From the NCBI RefSeq assembly GCF_030035675.1, contig NC_084483.1, positions 4,979,501 to 5,043,500 on the forward strand: a DNA stretch of 64,000 nt. Reading direction: 5' to 3'. Position 1 is the stretch's first letter, and every line of letters begins with the position of its first letter. This stretch comes from Rhineura floridana (lineage: Eukaryota; Chordata; Lepidosauria; Squamata; Rhineuridae). The notes beneath the pieces were generated by a model. It was not told the origin of the DNA and searched no databases. It worked only from the letters and a program-made list of their open reading frames with translations. This document shows positions 44,130-56,730 of the stretch, piece after piece. The translations under genes were made by a program, and so were the position numbers.

Positions 44130-45230
44130 AAATAATTTTATTTATTTATTATTTTATTTTATTTATATCCCGCCCTTCCTCCCAGCAGGAGCCCAGGACA
44201 GCAAACAAAAACACTAAAAACACTTTAAAACATCATAAAAACAGACCTTAAAATACATTAAAACAAAACAACTTTAAAAACATTTTTTTAAAAACCTTTA
44301 AAAACATCTTAAATAAAAAGAGCTAAAAAAAACTATATTGTTTAGAAAAAAAGGTTTTAAAAAAACATTAAAAAGCAATTCCAACACAGATGCAAACTGG
44401 GATAGGTCTCAGCTTAAAAGGCTTGTTGAAAGAGGAAACTCTCTAATAGGCCCCCAAAAGAAAACAGAGATGGCGTCTGCCTAATATTTAAGGGGAGGGA
44501 ATTCCACAGGGTAGGTGCTGCCACACTAAAGGTCTGTTTCCTATATTGTGCAGAACAAACCTCCTGATAAGATGGTATCTGCAGGAGCCTCTCACCTGCA
44601 GAGCGCAGTGATCGACTGGGTATATAAGGGGTAAGACGGTCTTTCAGGTATCCCGGTCCTGAGCTGTATAGGGCTTTGTACACCGAAACCAGAACCTTCA
44701 ACTTAGTCAAGTAGCTAATAGGTAGCCAGTGCAACTTTTTGGCAGCAGGGTGACATGTTAGCGATACCCTGCCCCAATGAGCAGTCTCACTGCCACATTT
44801 TGCACCAGCTGCAACTTCCAGATCAACCTCAAGGGCAGCCCCACATACAGCGCATTACAGTAATCCAGCCTGGAGGTTACCGGTGTGTGGACAACAGTGG
44901 TCAGGCTATCCCAGTCCAGAAATGGCCACAGCTGTCTTATCACCCGCAGCTGGTAAAAGGCACTCCCAGCCACTGAGGTCACCTGGGCCTCTAGTGACAA
45001 AGATAGATCCAGGAACACCCCCAGAGTACGGACCTGCTGTTTCAGAGGGAGTACAACCCCATCCAAAGCAGGCAACTGACCAATTATCTGAACTTGGGAA
45101 CCACCAACCCACAGTGCCTCCATCTTGCTAGATTTCAGACTCAGTTTATTGGCCCTCATCCAGCCCACCATTGAGTCCAGGCAGTGGTTATGGGCTTGCA
45201 CACCTCTCTCGATTCAGATGTTATAATAAT
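44130..45230 (-). repeat. old L2 LINE, 3' part (split by a younger L2)
   Basis: Minus-strand frames 45201-44758 (WMRANKLSLKSSKMEALWVG, RLDYCNALYVGLPLRL) and 44734-44414 (LHWLPISYLTKLKVLV type, FSVAAPTLWNSLPLNIRQTP) lead to the tail 'tatatcccgcccttcctccc' at 44160. It continues at 46433 beyond the younger L2. Confidence 0.9.
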
Positions 45231-46432
45231 AAATAATAATAAAATAATAAAATTTTATTTAGCAGACGCCCATCTGTCCGACTGAATGGACACTCTGGGC
45301 AACGTACAGTATAAAATACAATATAAAATACAATCTCCTTATATACATAATCATCACATTATTAATGTCATAACATCTCATCTAAAGACCATCTTACGCT
45401 GATACAGTGTAAAACCTAACCCACCCCAGAGATCCCATAGGCCTGCCTGAAGAGCCAGGTCTTCAAGGCTCGGCGAAAAGTCAACAGGGAGGGGGCATGC
45501 CGAAGGTCAAAGGGAAGTAAGTTCCAGAGGGTGGGGGCCACGATCAAAAAAGCCCTCTCCCTGGTCCGCACCAACCTAGCTGTCTTAGTCGGTGGGACCG
45601 AGAGAAGGTCCTGTGAGGCTGATCTTGTTTGGCGGCATATTTGGTGATACTGGAGGCGCTCCTTCAGATAAACTGGGCCGGAACCGTATAGGGTTTTAAA
45701 GGTTAAAACCAACACCTTGAATTGGGCCCGGTATACAACTGGCAACCAGTGTAATTCAATCAACACTGGGGTGATATGATCGCGGCGGCGGGTCTGCTTT
45801 ATTAAGCGTGCCGCCGCGTTTTGTACCAGCTGAAGTTTCCGGACCGTCTTCAAGGGTAACCCCACGTAGAGCGCATTACAGTAGTCTAATCGAGAGGAGA
45901 TCAGGGCATGTATCACTCGTGGGAGCAGATGTATGGGAAGATAGGGTCGCAGCCTCTGTACTAGATGAAGTTGGTACCAAGCTGCCCGGCTCACTGCAGA
46001 AACCTGAGCCTCCATAGACAGCTGGGAGTCCAAGATGACCCCGAGACTGTGGACCTGGTCCTTCAGGGGCAAACTCACCCCATTAAGTATCAGGTCAAAA
46101 TCACCCAACCTTCCCTTGTCCCCCACTAGTAATACCTCGGTCTTATCGGGGTTCAGCTTCAGCCTGTTCTCTCCCATCCATCCACTTACGGACTCCAGGC
46201 ACTTGGACAAGGTATCCACAGCCAACTCTGGTGAAGATTTAAATGAGAGATAGAGCTGCGTGTCATCCGCATATTGGTGACACTGCAGCCCAAAACTCCT
46301 GATGATGGCTCCCAGCGGTTTCATATAAACGTTAAATAGCATGGGAGAGAGGATAGAACCCTGTGGCACACCACAGTTGAGGGGCCAAGGGTCTGAAACC
46401 TCATCCCCCAACACTACCCGTTGATATCTAGA
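45231..46432 (-). repeat. young 5'-truncated L2 inserted into an older L2
   Basis: Minus strand, uninterrupted from RYQRVVLGDEVSDPWPLNCG (46432) through GVPQGSILSPMLFNVYMKPL, HQYADDTQLYLSFKS, LDYCNALYVGLPLKTVRKLQ and WNLLPFDLRHAPSLL to the stop at about 45416. Then comes a short 3' UTR with tail at (aataataaa)n, 45231. The frame spans the insertion border and continues into the old L2, forming a 481-residue chimeric ORF (46861-45416). YADD is intact. Confidence 0.92.
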
Positions 46433-48884
46433 GCTGGGTATCATCAGCATACTGCTGGCACCTTGCCTCAAATCTCCTGATGCTGCTCCCAAGGGCTTCA
46501 TATAGATGTTAAACAGCATGGGGGACAAGATGGTACCCTGCCAAACCCCACAGGACAAGTGGCAGGGGGCCGAAAGACAGTCACCCAGTGCTATTCTCTG
46601 AGAGCAACCTTGGAGATAGGATTGGAACCACTGTAAGACAGTGCCTCCAATACCCATCTCACCAAGTGATCCCAGAAGGATACCATGGTCAATGGTGTCA
46701 AAAGCTGCTAAGAGATCAAGTAAGAATAACAGGGTCGCACTCCCCCTGTCCTTCGCCCAATAAAGGTCATCCATCAGGGCAACCAAGGCCGATCCAGTCC
46801 CATAACCCATAATCTGTTTTATCCAAGAGTACTTGCAATTGCTGCGCCACAACCCTCTCAACCACCTTCCCTAAAAAGGGGGTATTTGCAACCAGTTGGT
46901 AGTTGTCACAAACCAATGGGTCCAGGGTGGGCTTTTTCAGGAGTGGTTGGATGACCGCCTCTTTCAAGGCGGCTGGAACCACTGCCTCCCGCAATGATGC
47001 ATTGACCACACCCTGGATCCACTCAGTCAAACCCCCTTGGCAAGCTTTAATAAGCCAAGAAGGGGAAGGGTCGAGAGGACACGTTGCTGGCTGCATCATC
47101 TCAAGCACCTTGTCTACATCATCAGGCCGCATCAACTGAAAGCATTCCCAAGAAGTTGCAGCAGACGTTGCACTGGACACCTCACTGGGGACTGTGGTAG
47201 ATGTGGAGGGGGATCAAGACTGCTACGGAGGCGAGCAACTTTACCCTCAAAGTGCATTGCAAACAATTCAGGGTGGGCCTCCGAAGGGTCTAAGACTCCA
47301 TTTCCTGGAATTGATGTCAACAGACCCCTGACAATATGGAAAAGCTCCACTGGATGGCTACTTCAGGATGCGATGGAGGAGAGAAGTGGGCCTTCCTAGC
47401 CACCATCACTACCACACAGTAGACACGGTTATGATGTTTTACTTGTGCCCAATCTGCCTCATGTCTTTCTCCACTTGCGCTCTAGCCGTCGTCCAACCTG
47501 TTTCATTGCCCTTAGCTCACTGATGTACCAAGCAGCAAACCGGGCTCCACAATGGCGGAGAGGGCACTCGGGGGCAACCATGTCAAGAGCCTGACGTGCC
47601 TCGCTGTTCCACAGCGTGACAACAGCTTCAACAGGGTCATCTGCTCTATCTACTGGGAAATCCCCCAAGGCATTCAGGAATCCAGTGGATTCCATTAGTC
47701 TCCAGGGGTGGACCATCTTAATCTGTCTACCACCCCTGCAGGGAAGGATCGGAGCCATAAGTCTAAACTTCACCAGGAAGTGATCTGACCATGAGAATGG
47801 GATGACATCTATCCCCCTAATCTCTAGACCACCCCTTCCTTCATCTGGAGCAAAAAGCAAGTCGAGGGTGTGCCCTGCCCTATGTGTTGGGCCATTGACA
47901 ACTTGAGACAGCCCCATGGTCATCATGGAGGCCATGAAATCCTGAGCTGGAACACTAGAGGCAACCCTAGTTTACTGTCTTTTTGGCCAGACACCAGGTG
48001 CAGGCCCTCACAGCCAGCTCCAAGACAGAGTAGTTTTCTGGTGACAGAGATGGAAGTTCTGTAGACCACAGCAACTCTTCTCCCCCGTCCCTGCAGCCTG
48101 TGCTGGTGTTGCACCAAGTATCCAGGTGGGCAAAGTTGGGTCAGATCGACTCCTCCCAGCTCACCCACCCAGGTCTCGGTAATGCACACCAAATTGACAC
48201 CTTCATCCACAATCAAATCATGGATGAGAGTGGTCTTAATGTGTACCGATCTGGCGTTAAACAACAACACACACAGGCCAGTGGGCATAGCAGATGAGCA
48301 ACGAGGAACCCATCCACGAGAGGAGTGGCAGCAAGGAACACGGTGTCGAACACCTTGCCCTTGTTTTCCTTCTACCCATGATCACTGGAATTGGGGTGGC
48401 ATCACCCATGTTCCTCCGTGCTAAGACTTCTCCTAAACACCTGATATGGACCCAACACGAGCCTGAGCCAATTATCCGAGTAGGCCTCTGCAAGAATTGG
48501 ATACAGTCATACCCATTCAAACTTTTTCACACAGGGCCCATCTACTCCCACTCCTGTCTCACACCTGGGGGGCGGCGGCCTTCTGCCAGTTACAGACTCT
48601 CATTCTGAAGGCATCTGGTGACTTTCTCCTATCATTCAGTTCACTGCACAGGCTCTCACCCTATGCAGGAACTACACATGCACCACACACCCTCCCCACC
48701 ACCAATCTCCTCGATTGATTTAACAGAAAACAAATTAAAAACAAAGGTAATAGAAGGGGGGTAGCACCCTCGCCCTCAGGACTCCCTAAGGAGCTCCCCA
48801 AGGGGCAATGCCCTTTGGTGTTGCCCCTGCGGTGGTGACCCACCGGTGGCAGACCCGCCTCCCAAGGGCAGCTGGGCTTTTATT
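46433..48884 (-). repeat. old L2 LINE, 5' part (endonuclease, RT start, leader)
   Basis: Minus-strand frames: 48288-47923 (LCVLLFNARSVHIKTTLIHD and LVCITETWVGELGGV, the AP endonuclease start), 47935-47459 (SWSDHFLVKFRL, nuclease end), 47350-46767 (PSPSWLIKACQGG, NYQLVANTPFLGKVVERVVA), and in 46861 LLDLLAAFDTIDHGILLGSL and CGVWQGTILSPMLFN. The leader runs up to about 48884, where another L2 interrupts. Near full length but broken by several frame changes. Confidence 0.88.
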
Positions 48885-49765
48885 TATTTATTTATTTATT
48901 TATTTTATTTTATTTATATACCGCCCTAAGCCCGAAGGCTCTCTGGGCGGTGTACATAAAAGGTAAAAGCAGGCACAATATATAAATACAATAAATATAA
49001 TAACTCAAAAAACAAAAACACACAAACAATACGAGAACCAAACAACATCCAGAATACAACATAGTAATAAAATACTGTAAAAATACACTTTAAAATGCCT
49101 GGGAGTATAAAAAGGTTTTCACCTGGCGCCGAAAAGATTGCAGCGTCGGCGCCAGGCGCACCTCATCGGGGGCACCATTCCACAGTTTGGGAGCCACAAC
49201 CGAAAAGGCCCTATTTCTAGTCACCATCCTCCGAGCTTCTTGATGGGATGGTACTCGGAGGAGGGCCTTAGATGTTGAGCGCATTGTACGGGTAGTTTCA
49301 TATTGGGAGAGGCGCTCCACCAGGTATTGCGGTCCCATGCCGTGTAAGGCTTTATAGGTCAAAACCAGCACTTTGAATTTAGCCCGGAAACAAATAGGAA
49401 GCCAGTGCAGATGGGCCAAAACAGGTGTTATATGAGCGGACCTTCCGGTCTGCGTCAACAATCTGGCCGCTGCATTCTGGACTAACTGTAGTTTCCGAAC
49501 TATCTTCAAGGGCAGCCCAACGTAGAGCGCATTGCAGTAGTCCAATCTAGAAGTTACCAGAGCCTGAACGACTGAGGCGAGGTCGTCACTGTCCAGATAG
49601 GGACGTAGCTGGGCTACCAATCGGAGATGGTAGAAAGCATTCCGTGCCACTGAGGCTACCTGAGCCTCAAGAGACAGGGAAGGGTCGAAAAGAACTCCCA
49701 AGCTACGAACCTGTTCTTTCAAGGGGAGTGTAACGCCATCCAGAACATTGTGAACATCCACCATC
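48885..49765 (-). repeat. third L2-type LINE, 5'-truncated
   Basis: Minus strand 49760-49090: NVLDGVTLPLKEQVRSLGVL, LDYCNALYVGLPLKIVRKLQ, LHWLPICFRAKFKVLVLTYK, WNGAPDEVRLAPTLQSFRRQ, ending FLYSQAF. The 3' end carries 'ataccgccctaagcccgaag' and a (ttta)n tail at 48885-48915. A different subfamily from the other two, inserted in the leader of the old L2. Confidence 0.9.
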
Positions 49766-50055
49766 TGGGCAGAGAAGGCAAGAGGCTGCAAGAGTAAATG
49801 CAGCCTCTCTCTGGAGCAAGGGTCAGGCAGGGGGTCCCAGTCCTTGCAGCACTTACCAGGGACTTCAGCTGTCTCGAGGGCCAGCAACCCAAAGGAGCGA
49901 GCAACAAGCGCCCAGGTGCTCAGATACTCACTCCCAGGGCAGGTCTTCTTCAGTCCCCTAGTGCTGCAGCTGTTCCTTTTGGTATTGAATCTGGTTGTGC
50001 ATTTTAGGACGTACTGGCAAAGTAGTCACAAGCTAGATTTCTGGAAAGTTATTTA
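49766..50055 (-). repeat. leader sequence of the old L2, outermost part
   Basis: GC-rich sequence with a '...tcttgcagcctcttgcc...' pattern on the minus strand continues the old L2 leader after the third L2. Its far edge shares about 80 bases with 43553-43635. Confidence 0.5.
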
Positions 50056-52060
50056 ATTATAAAGATTTATTATCTACCTTTCTATGAAATATTAAAAGTG
50101 GCTTACATTCAAGATAAAAATACCCAAACTAAACAAAAATGAAGCAGTATTACTTCTGGGAGGAAGGACAGGATATAAATTTAATAAATCAATAAATCCT
50201 AAGAGTCTAAAACTTTTTGAAGATACCTAAAGTTATTAATTAAACCAATCCTGTGTACTCCACTCTGCTAGAGAGAATGATGAAGTATGAGAATGATTAC
50301 CATTTCCATGCAGTTTTTAATTATACCATTTCTTCCAGACAGACTTCCTGTAATAAAAACCCAAAGTATCTTCAGATGGTGAGTGGTGTAATTTCTGAAT
50401 CCTGGACATCTTTTTTTTGGAATATAATAGTTACAATAGCAAGCCTAGCATGCTGCTACTAATCAAATATGGATGTGGCCTTAATTTTTATCAGATTTTC
50501 CAACACAATCGTGATTTTAATCCCAGTTCTAAATCTTATTTCACTCCAGCCCCAGCTAGAATGGCCAAAGGTCAGGGATATGCACTGGGAAAATAATTCA
50601 CTGTGATTGAAAGCTAGCCATCCCTCGAAGCTCGTGTGTATGTATGGCCATGCATTTAACTTTATGGAACATTTGAAGTATCAGAGGTACTTGGAAGGTT
50701 GGCCACTCAGTGATATACCTGGACAAGCCTTGTGAATGTGAAAGTTTACCCCAAAGCACCCTGATTCATTTCATTATTCAGGATACACATGTGAGCTGAT
50801 GTACACCCCTAGCCTGTAGCCCCTTTGATGAATAATTGGAGTATTGCTGAAAACTGATGACCATTTATCATAATGAACGACACATCCCTCTCAAGCACCG
50901 TCTCACTTTCCAGAGATGTTTTGTAATGCTTTTTCTGGTCCTTTGTCTTTTCAAACAGTAACTTTAATTCTTTCAGTTCAAGAACCAGCTTATTGAGTTG
51001 AAGTTTTGTCTGCTGGAATTCTGTTTCTCCACTATTAGGAGTTCTTTCCAACTGGGACTTATTCCTACTTAAATGCGTTCCTGGGAGAAACACAAATTAC
51101 AGTACAGCTATTGTGTTTTTTAAATTGTCCCAAGAGCAATTTGACACCCGCTGGCCTCATTCCAGAAGATGCTAGTGGCTCTTAAGTCTGTTAGAATCAG
51201 CTTGTCCCAGTGATTGATATAGGTATCTAACAAGCAAAAGCTCCCATAGATGTTTTTCCTAGGGAAAATCATTTTGGGCATAGCACAATTTGGAATGAAG
51301 AAACCACAGTGTGCTTAACATTTCCTACACCTGCCACTTCTAAACTCTGCCACCCCCAAATCACCCCTCCCATCATTTGCCTCCACAAAAAGAGGCAAAT
51401 CCACCCATGTGCTCTCTGTTCCAAACTGCCCTCTCCTGCAGCTTTCCCTGCAGGAAGAGGTATTTGTTACATGCATATTCATGTATGTGGACTGAGGCCC
51501 ACAACTGAGATGCATCCAGAAGATGGCAGCATCATTTTAGCATTTCATAACTAAATTGCAAGCAGAATCTATTAATTCTAAAAATTTCCAGTGGCAAAGA
51601 TGATAAAAATAAGTTTTTACTAGATTAGTTACTAATAACTGGAATAAAAAGTAATAAGAAAGGAATGTGAAAGGATTAGAGTTGAACTATGAAAATGTGT
51701 ATTTTGAAGCCAAGTCAAAGTAGCAGTTGTTATTGACCTATCCCACAGCAGGCTTCTGCTCTGAGCTGATTTTGTGTCATCTTCATATTTTTTTCAGACC
51801 TTCTTTTAGTTGGGCAATCCTCCTTGTAAGCAGAAATCATACAGGTCCTCTTAAATTTAACAAGGAAAAAGGGCAAATTATCAATGGACCATTTTGATAG
51901 TTTTTCTTTTTAAAAGGATGGCTGCTGATCTACATTAGGTAATGGTTTTCTAACAGTTTTTATATCTTCATAGAGCTTCATAAACAATGTCCTATGTAAA
52001 CCTGGAGTTCAGAACTGATAATAAGATCTGAGAGGTTTTCTAGAAAGATCCTTATATAGA
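50056..52060. other. intergenic, one unrecognised exon-like frame
   Basis: Mostly AT-rich. It contains an L2-like tail at 50160-50200 and the minus-strand exon candidate at 50907-51080. Nothing else recognised. Confidence 0.45.
50907..51080 (-). CDS. candidate coding exon, coiled coil, gene unknown
   Basis: On the minus strand, acceptor tgtgtttctcccag ends at 51081 and donor gtgaga begins at 50906. The exon is 174 bases, phase 1 in and 1 out, open across its length: THLSRNKSQLERTPNSGE, then EFQQTKLQLNKLVLELKELK and LLFEKTKDQKKHYKTSLE. The regular Leu/Lys/Glu spacing predicts a coiled coil. I do not recognise the protein. No partner exon was found nearby, so it could be one exon of a larger minus-strand gene or a relic. 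Confidence 0.35.
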
Positions 52061-52377
52061 GTCCATGTGCCAGATGCCCTACCTAAGAAACAAGGGAGAG
52101 GGCTTCTCAGTGGCGGCCCTCAAATTATGCAATGATTTTTGTGACGAGGTGCACCTGGCGCCAACACTGTTATCTTTTTGGGACCAGGTCAAGATTTTCC
52201 TCTTCTCCCAGGCATTTAAGAATGTGTTTTTAAATTGTTTTTTAGATTTTTTTTAAATTGTGTTTTTAAATTTTTTTGTGTGTTTTAAAATTTGTATATT
52301 TGTTTTTATTGTTTTTAATCGCTGTAAACTACCCAGAGAGCTTTGGCTATGGGGCAGTATATAAACAAACAAACAAG
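52060..52377 (+). repeat. L2 LINE 3' end fragment
   Basis: 'gagggcttctcagtggcggc...gacgaggtgcacctggcgcc' encodes GFSVAALKLCND and EVHLAPTLLSFWDQVKIFLFSQAF-like C-terminus. The 3' end is 'actacccagagagctttggc...gcagtatataaacaaacaa'. Same subfamily as 48885. Confidence 0.8.
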
Positions 52378-52379
52378 AT

Positions 52380-53650
52380 TGCTGGCTAACCAACCAGCAT
52401 TATGTCTTTCCTTTCTGCATTCTGGGAAGGGAAGGAGGGTGGAAGACTTTGACTCACTTCACTAGAATTTAATTTATGTTTGCCACCTGGGGCCAAATGG
52501 CTGTGTTTGTGAAGCCCTGTTAATACCATCTGTTTGGTGGGCAATTAATATCCAATGTCTGAAGCAGGGATCTTTCTCAGCTCAGAAACCTGAGATCCTT
52601 TTTAACCAGATTTACAAAGAAAAGGGCTGAACTGGGACTTGCTGCATGCAAAAGATGGCTGTAAGCACACTAAGCAAAGCGTTTCCATTGGCCACACCTG
52701 CTCCCACCAGGTTTTACAGTAAAAAGGGGTGGGATTTGATTAGCATTGTGTCTCCCATTTTCAGAAGGGAGAGATGGAGATACACTAGAAGCAGCAGAAC
52801 AGAATGTGTTTCTACTCCATGTCCTTTACCACTGAACTACACCTCCTCACCCCACTCATTTTGGGTTACTCCTGCTAAGAAACTGGCACAATGCATTAGC
52901 ATTCTGTAATGTGCAGCTGTGGTTTCAAATGAAGAATCTTTCAGGAGGTTCCTAGGCTTACCATCTAGTTATCTGGATGCTTGATTATCCTCTGACAGGA
53001 GACGATGACAGCAGAGACCTGCGCAAAAACCTTGAGTACATACAAGTGTTTCACATGCCACCATGATGAAGAGATTTTAGGCAACATTTCTAAAATGTGT
53101 ATGTGTGTGTGTGTGTGTGTGAGAGAGAGAGTAAGCCCAGTAAACAAAGCGAGTCTTATTCCTCAGTAGACAAGTTTAGCAACAATGGTCTGCATAGAGT
53201 AGGTCTCTTCAGAGTAGTTTTACTTATGTGGGTCGGATGTTTGCTGGTCTGCAGCAGAACACAGATGGTACCACAACTTAAACATGGTGGCTTTGTTTTT
53301 GTTTTTTGTAAATTGCATAAAGAATGCCTTCAGTCTGAAGTGCATCATTTGTGAATGTTTTTAATCCAAGACAGAAGGGGAAAAGGTATCACCTTTCAAA
53401 GGCACATACATTTTAATTCATATAGTTTTCGTTACAGTGTAAGAAATACAACAACCGAACGGCAGATGGCCCACTGGGGAAAGGGCAGAGCTCGGGAGGT
53501 TCAACCTATTTGTGCCCATTTGTGAAAATAGCCTAAGAGTCATGGTAGATGGGATGTGATTCACATAATTAGCAATTGTGTGGATGGCTTTTAAAAAAGT
53601 AAATACCTGATGCAGGGGACCCAATACAGGGAAGTGGGTGGGGAGAGATA
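52380..53650. other. intergenic, no gene recognised
   Basis: Contains a (tg)n/(ag)n microsatellite at about 53094-53131. Otherwise nothing recognised. Confidence 0.5.
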
Positions 53651-53652
53651 AT

Positions 53653-55150
53653 CATAGAATCATAGAGTTGGAAGGGGCCTTGTAGGCCATTGAGTCCAAC
53701 CCCCTGCTCACAGCAGGAAATCCACAGCTAGAGCATCTCCCGCAGATAGCTGTCCAGCCTCTGCTTGAAGACATCCAGCGAAGGGGATCCTACCACCTCC
53801 CTAGGCAGTCAGTTCCATTGCTGAACTGCCCTTACTGTCAAGAAGTTCCTTCTAATGTCCAATCTGAATCTACGCTCCTTCAACTTAAAACCATTAGACC
53901 TAGTCCTACCCTCTGGGGCAGCAGAGAACAAATCTGTACCCTCCTCTATGTGACAGCCCTTCAGGTACTTAAAGAGTGCAATCATGTCACCCCTCAGCCT
54001 TCTCTTCACCAGACTGAACATGCCAAGTTCCTTCAACCTTTCCTCATAAGACTTGTTCTCCATACCGGCTATCATCCTCGTCGCCCTCTTCTGAACCCGC
54101 TCTAACTTGTCTATATCTTTCTTAAAATGAGGCGCCCAGAACTGAACGCAGTATTCCAGATGAGGCCTGACTAATGCAGAATATAGTGGGACTATTACTT
54201 CCCTCGACCTGGAAACTATAGCTCTGTTTATGCATCCCAAAACCGCATTTGCCTTTTTTGCCGCAGCATCACACTACTGGGTCATGTTCAACTTACGATC
54301 CACTACAATTCCAAGGTCCTTCTCACACGCACTACTGCTAAGCCGTGTATTTCCCATCCTGTACCCGTGCATTTTGTTTTTGTGGCCTAAATGCAGAATC
54401 CTGCATTTGTCTTTATTGAATGTCATTTTATTAATTTCAGCCCAATTCTCTAGTCTATCCAGGTCCCTTTGGATTTTATTCCTGTCTTCCATTGTGTTAG
54501 CTATCCCTCCCAGTTTCGTGTCATCTGCAAACTTCATAAGGCTTCCCTCCACCCCATCATCTAAGTCATTGATAAAAATGTTGAAGAGTATCGGCCCCAG
54601 GACAGAACCCTGTGGCACTCCACTCGAAACCTCCTTCCAGTCTGAAGCAGAGCCACCGACGACCACTCTTTGAGTACGGTTTTCCAACCAGTTGTGAATC
54701 CACCTGACAGTATTTCCATCTAGTCCGCATTTGACCAGTTTGCTAATCAAAAGGTCGTGGGGGACTTTGTCAAACGCTTTGCTGAAATCTAGATAGATGA
54801 CATCTACAGTATTTCCACCATCTACTAAGCTAGTGACCCGATCAAAAAAAGAGATGAGATTAGTTTGACAGGATTTTTTCTTGACAAACCCATGCTGGCT
54901 CCTACTAATCACAGCATTGTCATCTAGATAGTTGCCAATGGACTCTTTTATTATCTGTTCTAATATCTTTCCCGGTATTGAAGTCAGACTGACCAGCCTG
55001 TAATTCCCCGGATCTTCTTTTTTACCCTTTTTAAAGAGCGGGACGACGTTTGCCCATCACCAATCCTCCGGCACCTCTCCCGTTCTCCATGATTTCTCAA
55101 AGATGATGGCAAGAGGTTCCGAGCGTACATCAGCAAGTTCCTTCCAAAGA
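53653..55150 (-). repeat. CR1 LINE (D), 5'-truncated
   Basis: Minus strand: 54912-54274 (212 residues) holds [20 protein letters not shown], motif [29 protein letters not shown] and motif [10 protein letters not shown]. 54240-53809 continues [20 protein letters not shown]. The frame changes between them near 54257. The 3' end with atcatagaatcatagagttg lies at 53653. Same subfamily as copy A but better preserved, with intact RT motifs. Confidence 0.93.
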
Positions 55151-56480
55151 GCTTTTACTCTTTGCTCCTTTCCTGCTGTCCCAGTCTGGATTAGGTCCCC
55201 AGTGCCTGCTACTTGTACAGGAAGAAATTTGAGCCAATGGAAGCGGGTGTGGGTGATGCGGTCCGGATCTGGATGGCAGTGGAGGAAGGGGAAGGGTTAA
55301 AGCCCACTGCCCTGCTCCCTCCGCCCAGTCCTGATATGGTGGAACTTCCAGCCTCTGCCATTTACTTTTTTCCAGAAACTATTCATCCTGTTGCTAATTG
55401 TGTGAATGTCATCTTCTCTGGTTAGATCTGAAATTTGTAGTATCCTTTGTAGTAGTCATTGATTCTATGTACATTGTAATGAGAGGGATATACAAGCTAC
55501 TGCTCCTATCAAAGAGGTTTCTTCCTGTAAAGGGAGGACTGCACTGTTGATAGGAAACCTTCTGGATTTGAATGTTTGACTCATTGCCTTCCCCTCCATT
55601 TGCTGATTTGTGTGGGCCTGTGTCTATTTATGCAATGATGCCACTGAACTGGTATTTCTGGCACACCAGCTGACATTCCAACCTTCCGTCCCTGCTTATA
55701 TTCATTTGGCATCGCAATGGGGCCACAACTGCTGCACATACCTTCTGTTGCGTGTGCTTCTGTAATCTGCTTAGGTAGAATAGGGATCCACTGGAGTGTG
55801 AGAATTTATCAGGAAAAGCAAAATGCAATGGTTAATATTGTGTTACAAGTAATCTCTGAATTGTTACAAGCTATAAATCAAAACAGGGCATATCAAGACT
55901 CTGTTGTTGCTAAAAATATTTTTTGAAAAGCACTGGGCCAATAATATGTCACTATAAATGTTCATATCTCAAATATTAGCTTGAGGTTTTGCCTCTCAGT
56001 TTGGTTTTCTTACCAGATGGGTGGTTTGGAAAATGTTTAGAGCATGGGACTGGGTTCAAATATCCCCCTTGCTATGGAGTCCTTGGGCTGGGCTGGAGAT
56101 GTATTGTACAAAATCATGGCCTTATCTACATCTTAAATCACTAGCTGGGTGAGTCCATGAATTGGAGCATTGTCCATGAACTGGCCCATTGTGAACTGAG
56201 TCTATAAAGTTGTTCATTGTGCTACTTTTGGCTATGACAAATATTAGTTGTCTCCATAAATATGTTTCTAGAAAAGGCTCAGACCAATGCCCTTGCATGG
56301 AAAAATCAGGGTAGTCACTTAAAGTGGATTTATATAACCATTTCCCCCACCATGAAGTAATGTTTAAATTTTATCTTATGACAAATATCCATATGCATCC
56401 CTATCTTGTGAGTGGCTCAGCCTTCAGTATATGCAGAGACTGCTATGTTTGAATTTTTTAAAAAAGAAATCTATGTTTGG
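55151..56480. other. intergenic, no gene recognised
   Basis: A weak tRNA-SINE-like head at about 56010-56100 (agcatgggactgggttcaaa). Otherwise nothing recognised. Confidence 0.45.
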
Positions 56481-56635
56481 AAGGTAGATTCCAGTCACTT
56501 GGGCCAGTCACTGCCTATCAGCCTCAGATGGAGGCAATGGTAAACCCCCTCTGAATACCTCTTACCATGAAAGCCCTGTTCGTAGGGTCGCCATAAGTTG
56601 GAATCTACTTGAAGGCAGTCCATTTTTTTCCATCC
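56481..56635 (+). repeat. Sauria-type SINE / Bov-B 3' end fragment
   Basis: 'ggaggcaatggtaaaccccc', 'tgaatacctcttaccatgaa' and 'gggtcgccataagttggaat...acttgaaggca' match the 3' half of the Sauria SINE at 25742 and the end of Bov-B. Confidence 0.82.
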
Positions 56636-56730
56636 CATATTTCCTCCCAAAAGGAGCCCAGGGCAGCAAATTGCAATACAATATGCAACAAATAAAAGAA
56701 GCAATAAAATATAATTAAAATAAATATGTA
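56636..56730 (-). repeat. L2-like 3' tail fragment
   Basis: 'catatttcctcccaaaaggagcccagggcagcaa' is the reversed L2 end also seen at 44160. Confidence 0.6.

Noticed and set aside
45416-46861. A novel reverse transcriptase with duplicated active-site region
   Set aside because: The duplication is explained by a younger L2 inserted in an older one.
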